Source: Nitrospirota bacterium (GTDB lineage: Bacteria; Nitrospirota_A; Leptospirillia; Leptospirillales; Leptospirillaceae). From it: DNA of 11,790 bases. Position numbers and translations under genes: made by a program. Within the stretch, counting starts at the first letter, position 1, and the number at the start of each line of letters is the position of its first letter. The DNA lies in the NCBI GenBank assembly GCA_021795275.1, contig JAJYPO010000060.1, positions 1-11,790 of the forward strand, written 5' to 3'. Of this stretch, positions 1 to 6,132 are shown piece by piece. Under the pieces are notes generated by a model, which did not search any database, had not been told where the DNA came from, and saw only the letters and a program-made list of their open reading frames with translations.

Positions 1-610
1 TGACGACCATGTCGTCCTGATTCATCCCCATGGGAGACTGTCCCTTGGAGGAGAGGATTCCGATCACGCGAAAGGGGGAGTGGTTGATCTGGATGAATTT
101 TCCGAGGGGATCCTCAAGCCCGAAGAGCCGGGAAGCGACGAGGTGGCCAAGCACGGCGACGCGTGCGGCGGAGGCTTCCTCTTCGGCTCCGAAAAATCCG
201 CCCCGGGCCAGATGCCAGTCGCGAACCGGAAGGTAGTTCGGTTCGGCTCCGAGAATGACCGTCGACCAGTTGGCGTGCGAGGACTGGACCTGGGCCGCAG
301 TCCGGAGAGCGCCCGATGCGTTCCAGACGTCCGGGCAGTCGTGCCGGATGGCCTGGGCATCCTCCTGGGTCAGGGTCGTATCCGTCCCGCCCCCCACCTG
401 GGCTCCCGAATCGGTGACGCTTCCGGGAATGACGATGAGTAGGTTGGGCCCCAGATTCTGGATGCTTTGCAGAACCAGGGCCTTGGCCCCGAGACCGATG
501 CTGACGAGAACGATGACCGAGAGAACCCCGATGACGATGCCCAGGGAGGTCAGGATCGAGCGGTACGGATTCCTGTGGAGAGCCCTTAAACCCAGAGAAA
601 CGATAAACAT
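1..610 (-). CDS. MacB/LolC-type ABC transporter permease, N-terminal part (runs off the left edge)
   Basis: The reading frame is open from ATG at 610 to the window edge (203 codons), so the C-terminal part with the remaining membrane helices is missing here. The N-terminus MFIVSLGLRALHRNPYRS leads into one hydrophobic helix at about residues 18-40, followed by a soluble, probably periplasmic domain. The pattern S-V-T-D-S-G...TLTQEDAQAIR and, later, FRVIGILSSKGQSPMG then NQDD is typical of the MacB periplasmic core domain (MacB_PCD). These permeases work with a LolD/MacB-class ATPase as mechanotransmission exporters of lipoproteins, peptides or small molecules from the inner membrane or periplasm. 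The start overlaps the stop of the upstream ATPase gene (ATGA), which implies translational coupling. The substrate cannot be read from the sequence. Family is well supported; MacB versus LolC/E or a generic YknZ-like permease is open, although MacB itself would carry the ATPase as a fused domain. Confidence 0.9.
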   Translation of the reverse strand, partial: MFIVSLGLRALHRNPYRSILTSLGIVIGVLSVIVLVSIGLGAKALVLQSIQNLGPNLLIVIPGSVTDSGAQVGGGTDTTLTQEDAQAIRHDCPDVWNASGALRTAAQVQSSHANWSTVILGAEPNYLPVRDWHLARGGFFGAEEEASAARVAVLGHLVASRLFGLEDPLGKFIQINHSPFRVIGILSSKGQSPMGMNQDDMVV

Positions 611-1305
611 CAGGATTTCTCCAGAAGTCCGTCCCGAACGCGCACGGTTCTCGACGCGAACCGTGCGACCTCGGCGTCGTGGGTGACCAGTACCAGGGTC
701 ATCCGGGTGCGCTCCTGGGCCTTCATGAGGAGGTCCAGCACGGACACCGCCGAACGGCTGTCGAGATTCCCGGTGGGCTCGTCGGCCAGGAGGAGTCCGG
801 GGGAGGCGACCAGGGCCCGGGCGATGGCCACCCGCTGCTGCTGGCCCCCGGAAAGTTGGGAAGAGTAATGTCTCTCCCTGTCCCCCATTCCTACCGACAG
901 GAGAAGTTCCCGGGCTCTTTCCCGTCGTTCCCTGGGGGGAACCCCTCTGTAGAGGAGCGGCATTTCAACGTTTTCAAGGGCGGTTGTCCGGGGGATGAGC
1001 TGAAAGTTCTGGAATACGAACCCCACAGACCGGTTCCTCAGAATGGCGCGGTCGGAAGGGGAAAGCGAGTCCACCCGGCTGTTTTCATAGAAGACGGCCC
1101 CGGTTGTCGGGCGGTCGAGAAGTCCGGAGAGATGAAGGAGCGTGGATTTTCCGGATCCGGAGCTTCCCACCAGCGCCAGGGCTTCCCCCCTGTCGAAGGA
1201 GAGGGTGACGCCTCGTATGGCGGGAAGCTCATCCCCGGCCACGTTGTATATCTTTGTGACGGCGTCGAGCCGGACCGAAAGGCCGGGACGAACGTCTTCC
1301 TGCAT
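610..1305 (-). CDS. LolD/MacB-type ABC transporter ATP-binding protein
   Basis: This is a 231-residue cytoplasmic nucleotide-binding subunit that would power the permease encoded next to it. All motifs are visible: Walker A GSSGSGKST at 47-55 (K53), Q-loop Q99 in FVFQNFQLIP, signature LSGGQQQRVAIARAL from 151, Walker B LLLADE at 171-176 followed by PTGNLD, and the switch histidine H209 in VTHD. The sequence FQNFQLIPRTTALENVEMPLLYRG is characteristic of the LolD/MacB/FtsE branch, and the length is the usual one for a stand-alone ATPase. The gene starts 6 bp after the pyrophosphatase stop, with only a weak AGGG upstream, so it probably depends on read-through translation from ppa. Its own stop overlaps the permease start by ATGA. 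The family is certain; which substrate is moved is not. Confidence 0.95.
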   Translation of the reverse strand: MQEDVRPGLSVRLDAVTKIYNVAGDELPAIRGVTLSFDRGEALALVGSSGSGKSTLLHLSGLLDRPTTGAVFYENSRVDSLSPSDRAILRNRSVGFVFQNFQLIPRTTALENVEMPLLYRGVPPRERRERARELLLSVGMGDRERHYSSQLSGGQQQRVAIARALVASPGLLLADEPTGNLDSRSAVSVLDLLMKAQERTRMTLVLVTHDAEVARFASRTVRVRDGLLEKS

Positions 1306-1311
1306 GAGGCC

Positions 1312-1863
1312 CTACCGGGACTTTTTGACGAGCTGGCTCTTCTTGGATCCGTAGAGGGCGATGGCATCCTCGATGGACTTCTTCGCGACGGTGTTCCCCT
1401 CGACGTCGCTCACGATGACCTGTTTGTTTTCGAGAGTCTTGTAATCCTTGAGGAACTGGGTGAGTTCCCGGATCTTGTGCGGGATGAGGTCTTCGATGTG
1501 ACGGTATTGTCCCCACTCCGGATCCTTGACCATGACGGCGACGATCTTGTCGTCTTTTTCTCCCCCGTCTTCCATGTGGATGATGCCCACGGGGCGAACC
1601 ATGACGATGGAGTTCGAGAGGAGGGATTCCCCCGAGAAGACGAAAACGTCGAGGGGATCGTTGTCCTCGCAGTAGGTTTGCGGAATGAGTCCGTAGTTTG
1701 TCGGGTAGTAGACGGCGCTGTGAAGGATCCGGTCGACGCGCATGAGCCCCGTTTCCTTGTCCAGTTCGTACTTGACCCGGCTTTTCGCCGGAATCTCGAT
1801 CAGGACCTGAAGTTCATGGGGAGCGTTGCTGCCGAGGGATAGATCGTGCCAGGGATTGAACAT
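1312..1863 (-). CDS. ppa: inorganic pyrophosphatase (family I)
   Basis: The enzyme hydrolyses pyrophosphate to two phosphates with Mg2+ in the cytoplasm, pulling biosynthetic reactions forward. The 183-residue product has the family I set: IEIP (E23), K31 and E33 in RVKYELDKETG, VDRIL, YYPTNYG (52-58), the signature D-N-D-P-L-D at 67-72, the acidic loop D99/D104/D105 with K106, and DYKTLE (Y141, K142). Length is close to the usual 170-180. I start it at ATG 1863 because GGAGG lies 5 nt upstream and homology begins there; the frame stays open to 2010 but those extra codons do not look like the family. It is the first gene of a cluster with the ABC exporter (6 bp to the next gene). An extended -10 promoter candidate lies about 55 bp upstream. 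Confidence 0.97.
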   Translation of the reverse strand: MFNPWHDLSLGSNAPHELQVLIEIPAKSRVKYELDKETGLMRVDRILHSAVYYPTNYGLIPQTYCEDNDPLDVFVFSGESLLSNSIVMVRPVGIIHMEDGGEKDDKIVAVMVKDPEWGQYRHIEDLIPHKIRELTQFLKDYKTLENKQVIVSDVEGNTVAKKSIEDAIALYGSKKSQLVKKSR

Positions 1864-1916
1864 GGGCGCCTCCGTTTCAGGGGATGTGTTTATCTGCATA
1901 GGATTCCACCCGGAAG

Positions 1917-1925
1917 AGTATAGCA
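1917..1925 (-). promoter_or_regulatory. candidate extended -10 promoter for ppa
   Basis: Read on the minus strand the site is TGCTATACT, an extended -10 (TGn followed by TATACT, 5 of 6 matches to TATAAT). No convincing -35 is found 16-18 bp upstream, which is tolerated by extended -10 promoters. Transcription would start near 1910, giving a leader of about 45 nt before the ppa start at 1863. Prediction only. Confidence 0.45.
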
Positions 1926-1978
1926 GTTTTTTGGCCAATTCGCCCGGGCCTGGGGTCAAATCTTCATCGGGAGACGCC

Positions 1979-2007
1979 TTGTTTTCGGGGAATTCCTGCG
2001 GTAGGAT
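1979..2007 (+). promoter_or_regulatory. weak sigma70-type promoter candidate for the alcohol dehydrogenase operon
   Basis: TTGTTT (1979-1984) and TAGGAT (2002-2007) are separated by exactly 17 bp in the divergent region upstream of the alcohol dehydrogenase. Matches to the consensus are only 3 of 6 and 4 of 6, so this is a weak call. It would give a leader of roughly 100 nt. Confidence 0.25.
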
Positions 2008-2113
2008 CAAAAAACAGGTTTGTCAGAAAGGGGCTCCCTGCGATTTTTGGAGTCTCCGCCGAATTTTCCCTCGACAAGTCATCAATCCGCCAACCCGAAT
2101 GAAAGGGCCATCA

Positions 2114-3166
2114 ATGATCAAAGCCCAGGGATACGCCTCCAGGGCGGCAAAAAGCCTCCTCGAACCCTTTTCCTTCGACAGGAGGGATCCGGGGGCGACG
2201 GATGTCGTCATCGAAATCCTTTATGCCGGCATCTGCCACTCTGATATCCATCAGGCCCGCGACGAGTGGGGCGGGGCCCGTTTTCCGATGGTTCCGGGCC
2301 ACGAAATCGCTGGAAGAGTGATCGCAACGGGACCGGATGTGACACGCTTCGCTGTGGGGGACCTGGCAGGAGTCGGTTGCATGGTCGATTCCTGCCGTGT
2401 CTGCCCTTCCTGTCGGGAAGGGGAGGAGCAGTTCTGCGATTCCGGCCCCGTGTGGACGTATAATTCCGTCGAGAGAGACGGAAAAACGCCCACCTACGGA
2501 GGGTATTCAAACCTGATCGTCGTTTCGGAAGATTTCGTCCTGCACCTTCCGGACAATCTCCCTCTCTCCCATGTGGCGCCGCTTCTGTGCGCCGGCATCA
2601 CGACCTTTTCTCCGCTACGCCGCTTCCATGTTCGGGAGGGAAGCGAGGTCGGTGTCGTCGGTCTGGGGGGGCTCGGACACATGGCGATCAAATTCGCCCG
2701 GGCCATGGGTGCGCGCGTCACTGTGTTCAGCACCTCTCCTGCCAAGGAGGAGGACGCACGGAGGCTCGGGGCCCACGACTTCGTCCTGACGAAAAAGGAC
2801 GGGTGGGGCACCGCTGTGGCGAACCGGTTCGACCTGATGGTGGATGCGGTATCGGCAGACCATGATCTCGCTCCCTACCTCGGCGCCCTCCGGAAGGATG
2901 GGGCGTCCGTTCTTCTGGGAGTGCCCGAGAAGCCATTGTCGATCCATTCCTTTCTTCTCATATCACGCCGGAGGAACCTGACCGCATCCCTGATCGGCGG
3001 AATCCGGGAAACGCAGGAAATGCTTGACTATTGCGGCCAGAATGGGATCGTGTCCGATATCGAGCTGATCCCCATCCAGAAGGTCAACGAGGCCTACGAG
3101 CGGACCTTGGCCGGAGATGTGCGGTACCGGTTCGTGATCGACATGGCCACCTTGACGAATCGATAA
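2114..3166 (+). CDS. zinc-dependent, NADP-type alcohol dehydrogenase (YahK/cinnamyl-alcohol dehydrogenase family)
   Basis: A 350-residue medium-chain dehydrogenase that should interconvert aldehydes and alcohols with NADP(H). The catalytic zinc site is seen as C41 (GICHSDIH), H63-E64 (PGHE) and C159 (LLCAGITT); the structural zinc site has C94, C97, C100 and C108. The Rossmann motif is GLGGLG (183-188) followed by HMAIKFARAMGA. FSTSPAKEEDARRLGA after beta-2, with no acidic residue at its end, matches the NADP-preferring YahK/CAD group. ATG 2114 is chosen because homology begins at MIKAQGYAS and AAAGGG lies about 6 nt upstream; ATG 2099 in the same frame lacks a ribosome site. The frame is open further upstream to 1826 but that part is non-homologous. 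It is followed after 14 bp by a dienelactone-hydrolase-family gene, so the two are probably co-transcribed. Substrate unknown; broad aldehyde reduction or detoxification is the usual role. Confidence 0.95.
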   Translation: MIKAQGYASRAAKSLLEPFSFDRRDPGATDVVIEILYAGICHSDIHQARDEWGGARFPMVPGHEIAGRVIATGPDVTRFAVGDLAGVGCMVDSCRVCPSCREGEEQFCDSGPVWTYNSVERDGKTPTYGGYSNLIVVSEDFVLHLPDNLPLSHVAPLLCAGITTFSPLRRFHVREGSEVGVVGLGGLGHMAIKFARAMGARVTVFSTSPAKEEDARRLGAHDFVLTKKDGWGTAVANRFDLMVDAVSADHDLAPYLGALRKDGASVLLGVPEKPLSIHSFLLISRRRNLTASLIGGIRETQEMLDYCGQNGIVSDIELIPIQKVNEAYERTLAGDVRYRFVIDMATLTNR

Positions 3167-3180
3167 AAAGGAGTGTGCTG

Positions 3181-3915
3181 ATGGGAGAATGGATCGACCG
3201 CGGGTTTGCATTCCGGTCAACTCCGGAGGGGAAAGGAAAGGTCCCGGGAATCGTCATTCTGATGGAGGCCTATGGAGTCAACGAACATTTTCGCAGGCTT
3301 ACCGATCGATTGTCCTCGTGGGGAATGGTGGCTGTCACCCCCGACCTCTACCATCGTCTTCCCCAGGAGCGGCGTGCGGTTTCCTACGAAGACAGAGAGA
3401 CGGCCATGAACAACCTGTCCCGGATGAAGGATGAGGAGGCCCGGGAGGATATCGCGCGGGCCGTGCGCCTCCTCAAGGATGATCCCCGGGTCGATGGGGG
3501 GCGGATTGCTGTGGTAGGATTCTGCATGGGAGGCCGTCTCGCTTTCCTGTCGTCGGAATGGCTGGGAAGGGAGATTCAATGTGCCGTCTCTTTTTATGGA
3601 GGAGGAATCGGGGCTCCGAAAGGGTATTTCCCGGGTCAAACGGAGGTGCCGCTGGCCCATGTCGGGAAAATTGAGGCGAGTCTCCTCCTCCTTTTCGGAG
3701 AAGTGGATTCCTTCATCCCTGCGGAAGAAAGGAAGGCCGTCTCGGACAGTCTCCAGAAAGTCGGAAAAAAATTCCGGATGGTCACCTACCCCGGAGCCGG
3801 CCATGGATTCTTCTGCGAAGACCGCTCGGCCTATCATAAGGAGGCCGCGGAGGCTGCTGAAAAGGAGATGAGGGCGTTTCTTGGGGGATGTTTGGGTCTC
3901 CCGGTGTCCCAGTGA
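3181..3915 (+). CDS. dienelactone hydrolase family protein
   Basis: A 244-residue alpha/beta-hydrolase, cytoplasmic by lack of any signal peptide. The catalytic triad of the dienelactone hydrolase family is in place: nucleophile C115 in GFCMGG, D176 in FGEVDSFIP and H208 in GAGHGFF. E29 in MEAYGVNEH corresponds to the glutamate that interacts with the nucleophile in the classical enzyme. Family members hydrolyse dienelactone in chlorocatechol breakdown, but many paralogues like this one act on unknown esters or lactones, and no other catechol-pathway gene is adjacent. Start ATG 3181 has AAGGAG at 3168-3173, 7 nt upstream, and sits 14 bp after the alcohol dehydrogenase stop, so an operon is likely. 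Family secure, substrate unknown. Confidence 0.95.
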   Translation: MGEWIDRGFAFRSTPEGKGKVPGIVILMEAYGVNEHFRRLTDRLSSWGMVAVTPDLYHRLPQERRAVSYEDRETAMNNLSRMKDEEAREDIARAVRLLKDDPRVDGGRIAVVGFCMGGRLAFLSSEWLGREIQCAVSFYGGGIGAPKGYFPGQTEVPLAHVGKIEASLLLLFGEVDSFIPAEERKAVSDSLQKVGKKFRMVTYPGAGHGFFCEDRSAYHKEAAEAAEKEMRAFLGGCLGLPVSQ

Positions 3916-4004
3916 GGCGAATCGTCCGATAAGTTTGCAAAGGAATGATCGACTTCGCGGAGGGAGGCTCCGCAGAAAGCTGAATCTCGTGAGGGGGCCT
4001 GCCG

Positions 4005-5033
4005 ATGGCTGAAAACATTCTCTCCCAGGACGAGGTCAACGCCCTGCTCCGGGGGATCGTCGAAGGGGATATCGAGACCCAGAAGCCCGAGGTCCAGGAA
4101 GAGCCCGGCAAAAAGACTCGGGAATACAACCTGGCGAGTCAGGAGCGGGTAATTCGCGGTCGCATGCCCACTCTCGAGATCGTCAACGAGCGGTTCGCGC
4201 GCTTCTTTCAGGTGACCCTCTCCTCGACCCTCCGGAAGGCCGTCGAATTTTCTCCGGTCTCCACCGAGATGATCAAGTTCGGCGAGTTCATCAAAAAAGT
4301 GGCTCTCCCCTCGAATATCAACATTCTCCGCCTCGAACCCATGAAGCGGAATTTTCTCCTGATCATCGACGCTCGCATGGTCTATCTGCTCGTCGACCAC
4401 CTTTTCGGAGGGGTTGGCCGGGGACATGTCAAGGTCGAAGGGCGAGACTTTTCTCCCATCGAGAATCGAATCACCCGCAACATCCTCAATCAGGCCATCG
4501 GAGATTTCGAAAAAGCCTGGGCTCCGGTGCATCACATCGGAGTCACCTATATCCGCTCCGAAATCAACCCCCAGTTTTCTGCGATCGTCTCTCCTACCGA
4601 AATGGTCATTTCCCTGACCTATCGTCTCGATATCGACGGTCAGGGGCGGCCTGTGTACATCTGTATCCCCTATTCGACTATCGAGCCGATCAAGGAAAAG
4701 TTGTACACGGGATTCCAGAGCGACCAGTACGAGGTCGACCACCGCTGGATTCTGAGGCTTCGCCAGCAGCTCGACTCCATTCCGGTCAGGCTCGTCGCCG
4801 AACTCGGAAGGTCCCAGGCTCGTTTGTCCGAGGTCATGGCCTGGAAGCCGGGAGATGTGATCTATCTCGACCAGTATGTGGACGACCCCATCAACCTCAC
4901 GATCGAAAAGGCCCTTCGTTTCAGGGGGAGGCCAGGAGTCTACCGGTCAAACCGTGCGGTGCGTATCGAAGACCGGATTTTCCCTGATCTCACGGATGTG
5001 AAGAGGGGTGAGGACGAGGAGTCGAGAGCCTAG
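4005..5033 (+). CDS. fliM: flagellar motor switch protein FliM
   Basis: FliM forms the middle of the C-ring at the base of the flagellum, binds phospho-CheY and switches rotation direction together with FliG and FliN. The 342-residue product starts with the conserved CheY-binding peptide ILSQDEVNALLRG (5-17). The CheC-like middle domain spans about 45-235, with LFGGVG at 133-138. The C-terminal SpoA/FliMN domain follows at about 250-325 (RQQLDSIPVRLVAELGRSQ, LKPGD-type turn at 281-284, YLDQYV). Length is typical. ATG 4005 is preceded by GAGGGGG about 7 nt upstream. No other flagellar gene is visible on either side, which is unusual because fliM normally sits next to fliN or fliL. The gene is intact, and the solitary position suggests a dispersed regulon or a second copy. 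Confidence 0.97.
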   Translation: MAENILSQDEVNALLRGIVEGDIETQKPEVQEEPGKKTREYNLASQERVIRGRMPTLEIVNERFARFFQVTLSSTLRKAVEFSPVSTEMIKFGEFIKKVALPSNINILRLEPMKRNFLLIIDARMVYLLVDHLFGGVGRGHVKVEGRDFSPIENRITRNILNQAIGDFEKAWAPVHHIGVTYIRSEINPQFSAIVSPTEMVISLTYRLDIDGQGRPVYICIPYSTIEPIKEKLYTGFQSDQYEVDHRWILRLRQQLDSIPVRLVAELGRSQARLSEVMAWKPGDVIYLDQYVDDPINLTIEKALRFRGRPGVYRSNRAVRIEDRIFPDLTDVKRGEDEESRA

Positions 5034-5425
5034 ACCTCTTTCGCCCAGATCAGGGAAAGGGCAAAAAACACCGGAGGTGAGGATTCACGACTTGAGCCGA
5101 ACGCTCGGTTCTTGGATGGTCGTCCAGAGATCGCACGCGCCCGGGAAGTTTCTTGTACTCCAGGGGATGATGCTCCCGGAGTCTGGTCCCAGAGGGCGGC
5201 CGCTTCGGGTCCAGGATCCATCGGTTCGACGATGAACGGTCCAAGATTCCAACGTTTTCCAAAGAACGGGCGGTGTAGCAGAGGGGGCGGGTTGTTCCAA
5301 CGAATCCTCCTGTTCCAAACGGGTGAGCCGTCAACAGGAGGTAGTCAAATAATAAAATGAACCGGTCTACCCCTTCAGACAAAAACGGGATAATAGATGA
5401 AGCAGTGCCGCTGGAGAGGTAATAT
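5034..5425. other. about 390 bp intergenic stretch without a recognisable gene
   Basis: Between the fliM stop and the 3' end of tRNA-Met I find no open frame with a credible ribosome site and protein-like composition. Open stretches on both strands (for example minus 5050-5382) read as Arg/Pro/Ser-rich translation without family motifs. The right half holds a stem-loop (5306-5341) and four copies of TTCCAA between 5247 and 5318. No intrinsic terminator with a T-tract was seen for either fliM or the tRNA. It could be decayed coding sequence or hold a small RNA; neither is demonstrated. Confidence 0.5.
5306..5341. repeat. 36-nt two-tier stem-loop (inverted repeat)
   Basis: CCTCCTGTT (5306-5314) is perfectly complementary to AACAGGAGG (5333-5341), and inside it ACGG (5319-5322) pairs with CCGT (5328-5331) around a 5-nt loop. 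The two stems are separated by an asymmetric bulge of 4 and 1 nt. No T-tract follows on either strand, so it does not look like an intrinsic terminator. On the plus strand the right arm contains AGGAGG, a ribosome-site-like word that would be sequestered in the stem, but no convincing gene follows. Confidence 0.6.
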
Positions 5426-5501
5426 TGGTGGCGATGGAGGGATTCGAACCCCCGACCGAGTGATTATGATTCACCTGCTCTGCCGACTGAGCTACATCGC
5501 C
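5426..5501 (-). tRNA. tRNA-Met (anticodon CAT)
   Basis: The minus strand reads as a complete cloverleaf of 76 nt including an encoded CCA (5426-5428). The acceptor arms GGCGATG (5495-5501) and CATCGCC (5430-5436) pair fully. The D-arm has TAGCTCAG...GAGCA, the anticodon loop ATCATAA carries CAT, and the T-arm has GGTTCGAATCC. The first acceptor pair is G-C and the overall pattern GGCGATGTAGCTCAG resembles elongator tRNA-Met; an initiator would have an unpaired first base. A CAT anticodon could also belong to lysidine-modified tRNA-Ile2, and the anticodon-stem context does not exclude this. A clear promoter lies just upstream. Confidence 0.93.
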
Positions 5502-5531
5502 AAATGGATGGAGAAGCGAAAAAACCGATAA

Positions 5532-5560
5532 AGTATAATATATCAGAACAATTTTAGCAA
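5532..5560 (-). promoter_or_regulatory. sigma70-type promoter for tRNA-Met
   Basis: On the minus strand TTGCTA (5555-5560) and TATACT (5532-5537) are separated by exactly 17 bp in an AT-rich stretch, unlike the GC-rich surroundings. Matches to the consensus are 4 of 6 and 5 of 6. Transcription would begin near 5525, about 24 nt before the mature tRNA 5' end at 5501. It lies in the gap after the stop of the upstream minus-strand CoA-binding gene (5583), so the tRNA is probably transcribed on its own. Confidence 0.65.
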
Positions 5561-5582
5561 GGTTTCGAGTTTTGGAAATAGT

Positions 5583-6011
5583 CTAATCGTGGCCCTTTTT
5601 GATCCGACCTTCCCTAACAAGCCTGGCGTGTTCCTTCAAAATGCACTTGTCCATGACGACCGCCATTCCTGCTATTTCAGCCATCCGGTAAGCTTCTTCG
5701 CTCACGATCCCTTCCTGAATCCAGATTTTTGGAACAGCTGTGGCCACCGCCTCTCGAACGACGTCGGGCACATCGGAGGCTTTTCTGAAAATCACGACAA
5801 GATCCGGTGTGACCGGAAGGCTTTTCAGATCAGGGTAACAGGGAGTATGGGCGACTGAAGAGAGATTGGGGTTGACGGGGAAAACCTCGTATCCGTGGTC
5901 CTTGAGATAGCTTGAAACAGTCAGGCTCGGACGGCCCAGCTTGTCGGAAATTCCCACGACGGCGATAGTTTTTGATTCAAGGAGAATCGGTTCGATCTCT
6001 TCATTGTGCAT
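5583..6011 (-). CDS. CoA-binding protein, YccU family
   Basis: A 142-residue cytoplasmic protein made of a single CoA_binding_2 Rossmann-like domain. Diagnostic stretches are TIAVVGISDKLGRPS (about 15-29), YLKDHGYEVFPVNPN (35-49), PDLVVIFRKASDVP (69-82), KIWIQEGIVSEEA (95-107) and MAVVMDKCILKEHARL (116-131), in the order and length normal for YccU-type proteins. These proteins bind CoA or acyl-CoA; a precise physiological role has not been settled for the family. ATG 6011 is chosen over the in-frame ATG 6059 because homology begins near here, GGGA lies about 6 nt upstream, and the best promoter candidate would start transcription downstream of 6059. It is divergent from the cysteine-desulfurase-like gene, with 121 bp between the starts. 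Confidence 0.9.
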   Translation of the reverse strand: MHNEEIEPILLESKTIAVVGISDKLGRPSLTVSSYLKDHGYEVFPVNPNLSSVAHTPCYPDLKSLPVTPDLVVIFRKASDVPDVVREAVATAVPKIWIQEGIVSEEAYRMAEIAGMAVVMDKCILKEHARLVREGRIKKGHD

Positions 6012-6062
6012 TGGGCATCCCTGGATTTCAGTTCCAGTATTATCTCTAAAAATGACCATGTT

Positions 6063-6090
6063 ATCATATCCAAAAACGGCCGATTTTGAA
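6063..6090 (-). promoter_or_regulatory. candidate sigma70-type promoter for the CoA-binding protein gene
   Basis: On the minus strand TTCAAA (6085-6090) and TATGAT (6063-6068) are separated by 16 bp; matches are 4 of 6 and 5 of 6. The predicted start near 6056 leaves a leader of about 45 nt to ATG 6011 and argues against the upstream in-frame ATG at 6059. Prediction only. Confidence 0.4.
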
Positions 6091-6132
6091 AGATCCGGGA
6101 AGGTCCAGGGGTGAAAGACAGGAGGTGGGTCA

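Noticed and set aside
679..1842. Long plus-strand open frame of 387 codons opposite the ABC ATPase and ppa
   Set aside because: It lies antisense to two genes with complete family motifs, has no ribosome site, and its translation shows no family pattern. Long antisense frames are expected at this GC content.
2020..2244. Possible small gene between ppa and the alcohol dehydrogenase
   Set aside because: It overlaps the start of the alcohol dehydrogenase in another frame and has no ribosome site or homology.
3925..3932. TCCGATAA upstream of fliM, resembling a sigma28 -10 element
   Set aside because: No TAAA-type -35 is present at the right distance (TCCC instead), so a flagellar sigma28 promoter is not supported.
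3957..3973. Perfect 6-bp stem-loop (GCGGAG/CTCCGC) between the hydrolase gene and fliM
   Set aside because: Short, with no T-tract after it; not enough for a terminator and common by chance in GC-rich DNA.
3834..4742. Minus-strand open frame of 302 codons across fliM
   Set aside because: Antisense shadow of fliM with Asp/Gly/Leu-rich low-complexity translation and no motif.
5050..5382. Minus-strand open frame of 110 codons in the gene-free interval
   Set aside because: No ribosome site, Arg/Pro-rich composition and no recognisable family; overlapping frames on both strands look equally random.
5357..5422. 21-codon open frame after AGGAGG in the stem-loop
   Set aside because: The AGGAGG is 15 nt from the ATG, too far, and the peptide shows no membrane or toxin character.
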